From assembly GCA_018812925.1 (NCBI GenBank), contig JAHJCU010000004.1, forward strand, positions 62,001-126,000: DNA of 64,000 nucleotides, in the 5' to 3' direction. The notes beneath the pieces were generated by a model. That model saw nothing but the letters and a program-made list of their open reading frames with translations. It was not told where the DNA came from and did not search any database. A program made the position numbers and the translations under genes. Positions 8,958 through 17,362 of the stretch are shown piece by piece. Origin of the DNA: Candidatus Omnitrophota bacterium. GTDB taxonomy: Bacteria > CAIJMQ01. Positions within the stretch are counted from its first letter, which is position 1. Each line of letters opens with the position of its first letter.

Positions 8958-10406
8958 ATGGAAATACAACAAAAACTCCAACAGAGACTGCAACAAAGGC
9001 TTATCATGACGCCTCAACTTAGGCAAGCTATGCACATTCTGCAACTTCCGATACTTGAACTAAAAGCTTTGATGGAAGAAGAGTTAATAAATAATCCTTT
9101 GCTCCAAGAACAATTAGACGAAGAAAAAGACAAAAATGAAACAGAAGAAACGTCGCAAGAAAAAAACGAAGAAATAAAAGAATTAGACAGCAAATGGGAT
9201 GAATATCTACAAATAACAAAATCACCCAAAAAATATACGCAAGAAGAAAGAGAAAGAAGAAACTATATCGAAAGTTCTATAACCAAGCCCATATCTTTAC
9301 AACACCATCTGGCTCAACAACTAAAAGAAACCGACTTAAAAAACCTAGATAAAGAAATTGCGGAAACCATTATCGCAAACATAGATGATGACGGGTATTT
9401 AAAAGCCGACATAAACGAAATAGCGCACATTCTTGATACCAATAAAGAAAAAGTAGAAAAAATTCTTTTGATAATTCAGGGTTTTGATCCTGTCGGAGTA
9501 GCCGCAAGGAACCTACAGGAATGTCTTCTATTGCAGTTAAGAGATGAAAAAACGCCTGCCCGCCCCGACCAGCAAAAAGCAGGGAGGAATGACGCTTTAT
9601 TAGAAAAAATAATCAATGAACATATAGACGATTTGGCAAACAAGAGATATCATAAAATTACATCTTCTTTAAAAATATCGGATGAAGAGTTAAGGAATAA
9701 AATACATATCATAGAAAAATTAGAACCCAAACCCGGCAGACAATATGCTTCTACCGAATTTAATTTTATAGTCCCAGACGTTATCGTTAAAAAAGTAGGT
9801 AACGATTACAAAATTATTGTCAACGAAAAGGAACTGCCCATTTTAAAAATAACTCCGTCATATAAAAAACTCCTACAAGAAAGCCAAAAAATCGACAAGA
9901 CAACAAAATACATAAAAGAAAAACTAACCAGCGCAGAGTGGTTACTAAAGAACATTCGACACCGGCAGGATACGATTTACAGGGTTACATCTTATATTGT
10001 CCAAAGACAAAGAGAATTTTTAGACAAAGGAGCCGGACATTTAAAGGTTTTGACATTAAAAGACGTTGCTGAAGCAACAGTTTTGCACTCTTCAACCATA
10101 AGTAGAGTAACATCCACAAAATACATAGAAACACCGCGGGGAATATTTAAACTTAGATATTTCTTTTCAGGCGGGTTAGCCAAAACAAGCGATTTACTTG
10201 AGGATGAAACAGAAATAACAGCATCAAGAAACGTAAAAAATTTAATAAAAACACTTTTTGAAAAGGAATCCCACAATCATCCGTTATCAGACCAGAGAAT
10301 GACAGACTTTCTCAATAAACAAGGATATAAAATCGCGCGCCGCACCGTAGCTAAATACAGGGAGCAACTCGGAATCCTGCCTTCCAAGATGAGAAGGACG
10401 CTGTGA
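8958..10406 (+). CDS. rpoN: RNA polymerase sigma-54 factor
   Basis: Alternative sigma factor that needs AAA+ activators for open-complex formation. The 482-residue protein shows region I (glutamine/leucine-rich MTPQLRQAMHILQLPILEL, residues 17-35), an acidic region II (about 50-80), the core-binding region, a helix-turn-helix (TLKDVAEATVLHSSTISRVT) and the RpoN box ARRTVAKYRE at 460-469. Residues about 199-212 (TPARPDQQKAGRND) look inserted into an otherwise variable loop and are encoded by a dispersed palindromic repeat. No Shine-Dalgarno precedes the ATG. No enhancer-binding activator is in the window. Confidence 0.96.
   Translation: MEIQQKLQQRLQQRLIMTPQLRQAMHILQLPILELKALMEEELINNPLLQEQLDEEKDKNETEETSQEKNEEIKELDSKWDEYLQITKSPKKYTQEERERRNYIESSITKPISLQHHLAQQLKETDLKNLDKEIAETIIANIDDDGYLKADINEIAHILDTNKEKVEKILLIIQGFDPVGVAARNLQECLLLQLRDEKTPARPDQQKAGRNDALLEKIINEHIDDLANKRYHKITSSLKISDEELRNKIHIIEKLEPKPGRQYASTEFNFIVPDVIVKKVGNDYKIIVNEKELPILKITPSYKKLLQESQKIDKTTKYIKEKLTSAEWLLKNIRHRQDTIYRVTSYIVQRQREFLDKGAGHLKVLTLKDVAEATVLHSSTISRVTSTKYIETPRGIFKLRYFFSGGLAKTSDLLEDETEITASRNVKNLIKTLFEKESHNHPLSDQRMTDFLNKQGYKIARRTVAKYREQLGILPSKMRRTL
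9553..9592. repeat. in-frame palindromic repeat inside rpoN
   Basis: The left part CCTGCCCGCCCCGA (9555-9568) matches 13 of 14 bases of the element inside recJ (reverse complement of 46158-46171). The right part, read on the minus strand, begins TCATTCCTCCCTGCTTTTTG and matches the element inside the glycosyltransferase gene at 12938-12957. The insert keeps the reading frame. Confidence 0.7.
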
Positions 10407-10415
10407 GAAATGATT

Positions 10416-10448
10416 GATACTGAATACTCGATAATAGATACGAATAGA
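10416..10448. repeat. GATACT-type repeat, copy 1
   Basis: The stretch GATACTGAATACTCGATAAT followed by AGATACGAATAG lies in the 77-base convergent gap after rpoN. It resembles the copies at 20673-20705 and 21649-21680. No T-rich hairpin terminator is visible in this gap. Confidence 0.55.
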
Positions 10449-10483
10449 AGCAAGAAGAAAAAATTAATCTAATCTATCAGTTT

Positions 10484-12514
10484 TTATTTAACTGCCTTTC
10501 GGGATAGCCAGATTAAAGGGTTCAATGCACCTCTTACTGCTTTCTTTAATACTGGATGTTCTCTTATAAATAGAGCTGCACGCGGAGAAACTTTATAGTA
10601 AGTGGCTACAAAACCTTCTCTTATCGGATTAGTAAGCAGATAACTGTCCCTGAACCTGCTCAAAACTCTAACCTCAGAAGCCATCGGAGTTCCAAAAGTC
10701 GCTGTAGCTATGAAACAATGACCTCCTTCTGCACCTCCACCGCTAACGGTCTCCATATCCATAACGGAAAACACACTGCCTGCCAGGCAAGTAAAGGTTA
10801 TTCTGCCTAACCCGTCTGACAGGTATAAACCTACTAAGGCGCCGTCTTTATTTACCACATAATAGTTGTTTGGAGCAAATCCGCTTATAATATGCGTTGC
10901 TGTAATACCAGGTTCGCTTGCTTCTTCTGTCCATTGTCTATAATAGGGATCCCATGTGTCAAAGGAAAAATCAATCCGAACCGGAGAAGATAATACAATG
11001 TCCATTGTGGAAGTATATGATGTTAAAGAATCTTCTAAAACAATGCTGATAATACCGGTATCACTGGGGTCTGCTGTTGCCGAAAGAACCATAATGTTCT
11101 CGTCGAAGATGGATTTGATTGCCGGGGTAGTAGTGTATTGGTAGGTGAAGTCGGCGTAGGAAGGGTCGGTACTTCCATCAGGATGATGATGAGCAGCCCA
11201 ACTGGCTGGGTCAGCATCAGCTTCATTGGCCGGAAAGGTGGTCCAGTAAGTATTGCTTCCATATAATTTCAAGGCAAGCCAGTACCAATTATGCGAATAA
11301 TCCATTGTCCAGTTGAAACCCGTGAAATTTTTGTTAATCCAGGTGTAAGTACTGGTTGCTGATACTAATTGGCTTTTACCCGGGTCAATATTTGGGTCAT
11401 AGGTTCCATACCTCTGAATTCCAATATATGAATATCCCGACGCCTGTTTGTACCAACTATAAGTGTCAATGCCTGATAAATTAGCCAAAGGATAATTAGG
11501 TATATCATCTGGAAAGTTTTGAACCCAACTACCGCAAAACTCTGTTTCAGTGCTGGTCGGTGCGGTTAAAAGAAGAGTTTTTGAGTCTTTACCAGTTCCA
11601 TATGGCTGTCCATGGGTCGGACTTATCCCCCTAAAATAGTATGTGGTTGCTAAAGAGACGGTGTTACCGACAAAAAACAACAATCTCCTTTTCGTGGTAT
11701 TAGAGCCATCAGTGACGGTGAAGTTTAAAGAGTAGGTACCGGATTTGGTGGGGATAAAACTGCCGGTAACCTGGTTGCTGTTCTTTGTGGCAGTTACTGT
11801 TTCTGATGGGCTGGTAACTGCTGTGTAAGAACAATCCGGACAGGCGACACCATTGGGGTCAAATATAGAGATATCAAAACTAGCTATGCCATTAACATCT
11901 ATTGTTTTCGTTGTTTCTGCTGAAGTCAGCGTCTTGCTGGTTAGATTATGATTGAACTGGTTTGAAGAATAAGTGTTGGTTGTACCAGTATTATAAAGGT
12001 CATGTCTATTATTTAAGAGAGTATTGCTGGTGAGGTTGTTGGAGGAGGAAGAATCAAGATAGATGCCTCTGTTGTTTGAGTTGGCGGTGACATTCTGGAT
12101 TGTTGAGGAGGTGGTGTTATTGAAATAAATTCCGTAGTAAAAATTAGAAATTCCAGAATTAGTGATAGTGCCAAAATTCTGAATTATAACTGTGTCATAA
12201 CCAGCAAGATCGTTAATTCCATAGTCTCCAGCGCCACCATCTCCTGTTATTGTGTAATTTCCGCCGTCAATTGTGATGTTGTTTGCTCCGACAATTAGAC
12301 CGTGACCGGAACAAACACCTAAATCCCCAGTGAGTTCGTAAGTATAACCAGCCGCGCCTATAACCGTGTCGCCGCAGGCACAAGGAGTATCGGTTATTCC
12401 ATCGCCATTGGTGTCGCCGCAGTTAGCTGCTTGGACTTGACTCCCAAATCCTATTACTGCAACAAGAAAAAATAAAATAATGATAATTCTGTTTTTCTTA
12501 TTTTTTTTATTCAT
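10484..12514 (-). CDS. secreted beta-helix protein with CFI-box C-terminus
   Basis: A 676-residue exported protein. The signal peptide covers residues 1-29 (cleavage after VQAA region). A calcium-loop-like CGDTNGDGITD follows. Residues about 60-190 are rich in short N/S/T-rich repeats (GIYFNN, NNRGIYLDSSSSNNLTSNTL) typical of right-handed parallel beta-helices of the NosD/CASH type. The middle holds beta-sandwich-like sequence. The last 75 residues start CFIATATFGTPMASEVRVL, followed by RFRDSYLLTNP and YYKVSPRAA: the CFI-box C-terminal module seen on many exported proteins of environmental bacteria. Two neighbours have a divergent version. Substrate unknown; surface carbohydrate binding is a guess. 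Confidence 0.8.
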   Translation of the reverse strand: MNKKNKKNRIIIILFFLVAVIGFGSQVQAANCGDTNGDGITDTPCACGDTVIGAAGYTYELTGDLGVCSGHGLIVGANNITIDGGNYTITGDGGAGDYGINDLAGYDTVIIQNFGTITNSGISNFYYGIYFNNTTSSTIQNVTANSNNRGIYLDSSSSNNLTSNTLLNNRHDLYNTGTTNTYSSNQFNHNLTSKTLTSAETTKTIDVNGIASFDISIFDPNGVACPDCSYTAVTSPSETVTATKNSNQVTGSFIPTKSGTYSLNFTVTDGSNTTKRRLLFFVGNTVSLATTYYFRGISPTHGQPYGTGKDSKTLLLTAPTSTETEFCGSWVQNFPDDIPNYPLANLSGIDTYSWYKQASGYSYIGIQRYGTYDPNIDPGKSQLVSATSTYTWINKNFTGFNWTMDYSHNWYWLALKLYGSNTYWTTFPANEADADPASWAAHHHPDGSTDPSYADFTYQYTTTPAIKSIFDENIMVLSATADPSDTGIISIVLEDSLTSYTSTMDIVLSSPVRIDFSFDTWDPYYRQWTEEASEPGITATHIISGFAPNNYYVVNKDGALVGLYLSDGLGRITFTCLAGSVFSVMDMETVSGGGAEGGHCFIATATFGTPMASEVRVLSRFRDSYLLTNPIREGFVATYYKVSPRAALFIREHPVLKKAVRGALNPLIWLSRKAVK

Positions 12515-12588
12515 AATTTCTTCTCTCTTTTACATCTTTTACATTTTTGACATTATATTTTACAACAAAACATAAAAAAATGTAGGTT

Positions 12589-13710
12589 CTAATCTTTCCC
12601 CAAATACGGCTCAAACAGTTCTTGGTATAACTTTTCGGCATTAGATTTGGAACCTTGCATTGCTGGGAAACCTGAATATTTTTTTGCTTCTTCCACATCT
12701 CTTATAATATCAAGAGAGTACTGGCTTTTTGAATAAAACCATCCTTTTCCCATATAATATTGCGACAGATAAACCTGTTCCGTCTGTCCCGGAGTCGGTA
12801 TAAAAAGACATTTTGTCTTTCCTAATTCAGCTATTTCCATCATTGTCGTATAACCTGAACGGCTTATTATGAATTTTGCGCGATTCATAAGAACACTCAT
12901 TTCCTCGCGTCCAGCATGTGATTTTACGGTAGTTGAATCATTCCTACCCGCCTTTGAAGTAGTAGAGGGTAATTGATATTCGGAATTTTCAGAAGGCTTG
13001 CCTAAAAGCACCATTTTTTTGCCGGGAAGTTTTTGTACCTGTTTCAGCATCACTTCCTCAAGTATCGTCCTCTGCGGTTCCGGACCTGAAACGCTTATTA
13101 AAAAATCTATATCTTCGACTACATCTATCTTCCTTATACTTGAAAGTATCCCTGCATAATATATTCGCTCTTGAGTTGCTTTTCTTGTATTTAGTGAAAG
13201 AGTCCCGCTCAATGATACCGTATCAGGGCTGTTGTCTGGGACAATAACTCTTGTAAATTTTGAATGGTAATAGCTGTTGAAGCTTTGCGCCCACTGTTCC
13301 GCAAATGATAAAACCTTAGGAGCGCTGAAGCGCAACTGATGAGAGATAAGGAAAGAAGGAACGTCGGGAGAATACACGCCGAATCTATTATCACTTATTA
13401 TTAAATCGTATTTATTTTCCTTAAAAAACTGCCATGCTTTCTTTTCTTCAACACGGATGGCATGAATCATAATCGGAATATATGCGGTAAATTTTGCAAT
13501 AAAGAAACGACTTTTTGTATACGGTGGAGGATAATCAGGGAAACAGATAAATTCACACTGCGGAAATTCTTTTTGTAAGAATACAAGAGAAGGACCGCTT
13601 GAGGCAATAGTTATTTTGTGTCCGCGTTTGAGAAGTTCTCTGATTATCGGGACATCTCTGGTGGCATGCCCCAAACCCCAAGACAGGGGAGACACAAAAA
13701 TACGGGCCAT
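12589..13710 (-). CDS. glycosyltransferase, GT-B fold, MurG/GT28-like
   Basis: The 373-residue protein opens with VSPLSWGLGHATRDVPIIRE, the glycine/histidine loop of COG1819-type glycosyltransferases, and has the C-terminal donor-binding part with FIISRSGYTTMMEIAELGK and PTPGQTEQVYLS. That combination fits transfer of a nucleotide-activated sugar to a lipid or glycan on the cytoplasmic face. Residues about 246-268 (STTSKAGRNDSTTV and following) look inserted and carry the same repeat as rpoN. The gene begins one base after the stop of the PHP gene upstream, so the pair is probably translated together. Confidence 0.85.
   Translation of the reverse strand: MARIFVSPLSWGLGHATRDVPIIRELLKRGHKITIASSGPSLVFLQKEFPQCEFICFPDYPPPYTKSRFFIAKFTAYIPIMIHAIRVEEKKAWQFFKENKYDLIISDNRFGVYSPDVPSFLISHQLRFSAPKVLSFAEQWAQSFNSYYHSKFTRVIVPDNSPDTVSLSGTLSLNTRKATQERIYYAGILSSIRKIDVVEDIDFLISVSGPEPQRTILEEVMLKQVQKLPGKKMVLLGKPSENSEYQLPSTTSKAGRNDSTTVKSHAGREEMSVLMNRAKFIISRSGYTTMMEIAELGKTKCLFIPTPGQTEQVYLSQYYMGKGWFYSKSQYSLDIIRDVEEAKKYSGFPAMQGSKSNAEKLYQELFEPYLGKD
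12938..12957. repeat. in-frame repeat inside the GT28-like gene
   Basis: TCATTCCTACCCGCCTTTGA matches the minus strand of the rpoN insert (TCATTCCTCCCTGCTTTTTG) at 16 of 20 positions, without gaps. Both encode KAGRND in their host proteins, in a loop between secondary-structure elements. Confidence 0.65.
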
Positions 13711-13711
13711 T

Positions 13712-14710
13712 TTAAATTATTTCTACAGTTCTAAGTTGCCTATTCATCTTGTAAACAAGGACATTTTGAAGTTCCAAATAACAGAATGCCGGAGCGCCCG
13801 ATTTTGCAAGCGATGAAAAAAACCGTTCCGCAGCTTTTCTGACAAGCGGATAATCCTCAAATGCTCCCCGCAGAAACCAATTTATAAAATAATTCAGTGC
13901 GCGAATTTGCGTATGAACCACTTTTTCCAATCTAACTACATCCAAACTAAAAATAAGCTCAACCCAAGTAGAGATTTCATCCCTTAGCATTTTAGTTGTC
14001 AAATCTTTCGGGTTTAAATAAACCCTACCTTCGGCAATATTCTGGAAATATTCCCTGAAAGTCTCGCCTTTAGCAAAAGTGGAAGCCCTACCGATATCAC
14101 CAACATGTGTATCGGTCGTGGCAATAATTCCTTTAGAATATTTTTCCGCAAGTTTCATTGCAAGTGCATTTTTCTGCCAAACTCTGTGCATATTATATTC
14201 GGTAACCGGGAACAACTGGAGCAGTTTATGGACAACCCTAAAATTAGGTTTTTCTCCGTGGTCATACCAATAAGGATGGTTGTAAACAAAAGGCAAATCT
14301 TTTTCCTTTAAATACGATACGAAAGCAAAAATATCCTTTTTGACTTTTGCTATTTCCATCAGTTCTTTAAATTGGACTTTATTTAATTCATATATGTTTA
14401 CATGTATGGAATGCCCGACATTCTTCATATCCTTTATTTTTATTTCCACGCCCGGCACCAATCCCTCTTTATCCCAACCGATATGGTCATAAGCATCCAT
14501 GCTATCATGGTCGGTAAAAGTAATGAATTTCATGCCTTTTTGGCGGGCCTTTTCGTAAAGAACAAACGGGTCCAAGAATTTCGAAGGTAAAACGTCGTGA
14601 GAATAATACGTATGGACATGCAAATCCGCCTCATGCCATCCCTCATTTAGAAGCTGGGAGAACTTGTCCTTTGTTCCAATTTTTGAATTGTTAATCCTTA
14701 GCTTATTCAT
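13712..14710 (-). CDS. PHP-domain phosphoesterase
   Basis: The 332-residue protein carries the PHP metal-binding motifs near the N-terminus: ADLHVHTYYSHD (HxH) and FITFTDHDSMDAY, with later VPGVEIK, YNHPYW and TTDTHVGD histidine/aspartate segments. PHP proteins are metal-dependent phosphoesterases. It is longer than the YciV/RNase AM type found at 20766 and its C-terminal 100 residues are not recognised. Being directly upstream of a glycosyltransferase, a role in sugar-phosphate or lipid-phosphate turnover is possible. The ATG start is followed by a short lysine/asparagine-rich stretch; no signal peptide. Confidence 0.85.
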   Translation of the reverse strand: MNKLRINNSKIGTKDKFSQLLNEGWHEADLHVHTYYSHDVLPSKFLDPFVLYEKARQKGMKFITFTDHDSMDAYDHIGWDKEGLVPGVEIKIKDMKNVGHSIHVNIYELNKVQFKELMEIAKVKKDIFAFVSYLKEKDLPFVYNHPYWYDHGEKPNFRVVHKLLQLFPVTEYNMHRVWQKNALAMKLAEKYSKGIIATTDTHVGDIGRASTFAKGETFREYFQNIAEGRVYLNPKDLTTKMLRDEISTWVELIFSLDVVRLEKVVHTQIRALNYFINWFLRGAFEDYPLVRKAAERFFSSLAKSGAPAFCYLELQNVLVYKMNRQLRTVEII

Positions 14711-14767
14711 GAGAGTATATTATACCTCAATTAACCCTAAAATCAACTTTATGTCAGTCCCAATGTC

Positions 14768-15946
14768 TCATCCTGATATACCACTCTGACGCTTAACTAT
14801 CTTATCTTCCTCTGCCATTTTTCCGCAGAGCCATATCACCGGTCTAAAAATCTCTCTTGCAACATTCTTTAAAACGGGATAGTTGTTTATAATTTTAACT
14901 AGAACAGGAGAGATTCTATAATAAGCTGACACAAGGATTTGACCGACAGGGTTGGTCAGCAAATTATCATCTCTAAAACGCCTGCATAACATAATATCGT
15001 CTGGCGCTAAAGTAAAGTTTTCTATATAACAATGTGCTCCACCCCCATCCTTGTCGTCATTGTTGCCATCACTGCCTGCAATCACTTCCGGAACATACCC
15101 ATAACGATTTAGACATACGCGAGAGTAGGAAAAGCCGGCATCAGCCAATTTCTGCATCTCCTGCCCTCCCTCGTAATACATATACGTAACATACACAACA
15201 CCGTTTAAATCAACAGCTATTTGGGGATATGAAGAATCGCCTGCCCCCACATCAATGGAATCGCCATCGGCAAAAGTAGTTATCCAGCTTGAAGTATCAT
15301 TGTCCCATATACGCACATCTGTACCGTTATAACGGTTTAGATAAAGGCTTTCAGCCAGAAAATGAACATATGTCACATAAACATTGCCGTTTAAATCAAC
15401 AGCAAGTTGAGGAGTCTCGCAACCCTGTGTTCCGGGGTCAATCGGGTCACCATCAGTGAATGTATCCGTCCATTCAGGAACACCATTGTCCCATATGCGC
15501 ATATCCGTGCCGTCATACCGGTTTAGATATATATTAGAAACATCCGAATCTTCCTGCTGATAAGTAATATAAACTATCCCGTTTTGGTCAATAGCTATCT
15601 GCGGATACTGGGCAGCACCACTCGTGGGCTCATCAATAGGGTCGCCATCGGTGAAGGTGGTTGACCAGCCGGGTATATCATTGTCCCAGATTTCTACATC
15701 TATGCCGTCATACCGGCTTAAAAAGATACGGCGGCCAGCAAAATTCTGTTCAAAAACAGTATAAACAATACCGTTGGAATCAACAGCTATTTGAGGAAAA
15801 TATGCATTAGAATCCGTAGCCGCATCAATCGGGTCGCCGTTAGCAAACGTCGTTGTCCATCCGGGAATATCCTCGTCCCAAATTTCTGCTACTTGAGCAA
15901 AGCAGGCATTATTAATACTCAAAATAAACAATACAAAAAACAACAA
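14768..15946 (-). CDS. exported protein of four ~68-residue repeats with CFI-type tail
   Basis: After a hydrophobic export signal ending ACFAQ, the protein contains four tandem repeats beginning at about residues 21, 89, 158 and 222. Each follows the pattern IWD-D-P-W-TTF-DGDPID, then YPQIAVD-NG-VYVTY, then LNRYDGTD. The likely fold is a beta-propeller or similar. The C-terminus (CYIENFTLAPDDIMLCRRFRD, NLLTNP, YYRISPVLVK) is a divergent CFI-type module shared with the next gene. The only in-frame start is TTG at 15946. An ATG overlapping the upstream stop at 15954 is in another frame and would join if a T6 run (minus strand, 15935-15940) had seven Ts. Confidence 0.75.
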   Translation of the reverse strand: MLFFVLFILSINNACFAQVAEIWDEDIPGWTTTFANGDPIDAATDSNAYFPQIAVDSNGIVYTVFEQNFAGRRIFLSRYDGIDVEIWDNDIPGWSTTFTDGDPIDEPTSGAAQYPQIAIDQNGIVYITYQQEDSDVSNIYLNRYDGTDMRIWDNGVPEWTDTFTDGDPIDPGTQGCETPQLAVDLNGNVYVTYVHFLAESLYLNRYNGTDVRIWDNDTSSWITTFADGDSIDVGAGDSSYPQIAVDLNGVVYVTYMYYEGGQEMQKLADAGFSYSRVCLNRYGYVPEVIAGSDGNNDDKDGGGAHCYIENFTLAPDDIMLCRRFRDDNLLTNPVGQILVSAYYRISPVLVKIINNYPVLKNVAREIFRPVIWLCGKMAEEDKIVKRQSGISG

Positions 15947-15953
15947 TCAAACA

Positions 15954-17318
15954 TCAGTTTTTATTCCCTTGTAACAGCCAAACCACAGGTCTTAAAATCT
16001 CTCTTGCAACACCTTTCAACGCAGGATAGTTGTTTGTAAGCCCAACCAAAAAAGGAGACGCTCTATAATAGGTTGATACAAATAATATTCCTGCAGGATT
16101 AGCTAGCAAATTCTCGTCTCTGAAACGCCTGCATAACATAATATCATCTGGTGCTAAAGAAAAACCTTCTAAAAAACAAAGAGGTGCTCCACTACTACCC
16201 CCATCATCGGTATCGTCACCTTCATAATACTCAGGCACAGTTGATGTAACAAAATCGCTATTTGTTATTTCAGCATCACTTTCATCAGTAGCGGTTAACG
16301 TCAACTCATCGGTCGTACCTCCAGCGGTTCCTGCAGGAACGGTTAATTCTACTATCATACTGTCTGCTTCGTCAGGATCAAGTGTAATAGAACTTCCACC
16401 CGGAAGGTTAGTTGCCCACCCATTTGAAGAAGACGCAGATAAATCGTAAGTAGCCGGTTCTGCCTGGAAACTTTGCACTATAAAAGTATAACTTTTTACT
16501 TCACCGGCAGAAACGTCTTCATCGGCAGGCGCATATACCTGAACACTACCTGCACCCGTCCACTTCTCAAATGCAACAATCTGCCAAGTATTGCCGGGAG
16601 CAAGAGTGCTGCGATTCCATTGAACAGAATATCCGGCGTCAAGATCATCTCCATTCACCGTATTAGGAAGTTCTCCATCATCCATTTCATTCCAATTGGT
16701 GGTAAAGTCGTTCTCATGATACCTGTCAGCCAACGAACTCGGATGTCCGTATAAACCCATAATACCGGCATCTTCATTGTTAGGATTTTTAAGATATACC
16801 ATATTTATTACTGCGTTGTAATAACCCCTTGAATTATCATTTCCGTCAAAGTAAGTATCTCCTCCGTGCAGAAAACGGCAATCTGTATAAGTAGTACTAC
16901 CTGTATTTTCCATATCCCATTCCAATCTATAATAATAATTTCCGTTTGTATAATAAATCCTCTGCGTAACCCTAACACCCGTTGCTCCGGCATCATAAAC
17001 AGTTTCTATACTCCAGTCATCAGGTTTATTGTGAGACACGGGTGTAAAAAGAGTGCCTCCACAACCACCGGCAGGGACTGCTCCCATTGAAAACTGCTGT
17101 GATGTCCCGTCCAAAAAAAGAACAGAACCCTTGGCATTAATACCAAAATACTGTCGAGTTACACCATATAGAATTCCCATTTGAGCGCAGTCATCTGCCT
17201 GAATAGTTAATGGTGTCCCATCAATTTGAAGCCATACATCATCTGCTTTTACAGAATTAGGCAAAAACATGCAAATAAATCCAACAATGAATAAATAGCA
17301 GAAAAATCGCTTTCCCAT
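15954..17318 (-). CDS. exported protein with CFI-type C-terminus
   Basis: The start at 17318 (MGKRFFCYLF) has AAGGAG eight bases upstream, so it is preferred to the ATG at 17354. The signal peptide ends near VKADD. The body (about 30-290) is beta-rich with an aromatic/glycine-rich pattern (YYRLEWDMENTGSTTYTD, FLHGGDTYFDGND) and a segment at about 300-360 resembling an immunoglobulin-like NEW3-type domain (TVPAGTAGGTTDELTLTAT). The tail CFLEGFSLAPDDIMLCRRFRD, NLLANP, YYRASPFLVG is nearly identical in design to that of the downstream neighbour. Role at the cell surface likely, ligand unknown. Confidence 0.75.
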   Translation of the reverse strand: MGKRFFCYLFIVGFICMFLPNSVKADDVWLQIDGTPLTIQADDCAQMGILYGVTRQYFGINAKGSVLFLDGTSQQFSMGAVPAGGCGGTLFTPVSHNKPDDWSIETVYDAGATGVRVTQRIYYTNGNYYYRLEWDMENTGSTTYTDCRFLHGGDTYFDGNDNSRGYYNAVINMVYLKNPNNEDAGIMGLYGHPSSLADRYHENDFTTNWNEMDDGELPNTVNGDDLDAGYSVQWNRSTLAPGNTWQIVAFEKWTGAGSVQVYAPADEDVSAGEVKSYTFIVQSFQAEPATYDLSASSSNGWATNLPGGSSITLDPDEADSMIVELTVPAGTAGGTTDELTLTATDESDAEITNSDFVTSTVPEYYEGDDTDDGGSSGAPLCFLEGFSLAPDDIMLCRRFRDENLLANPAGILFVSTYYRASPFLVGLTNNYPALKGVAREILRPVVWLLQGNKN

Positions 17319-17362
17319 TTTTAACTCTCCTTTTAAATTTTTATAACTTATCATAGTATATA

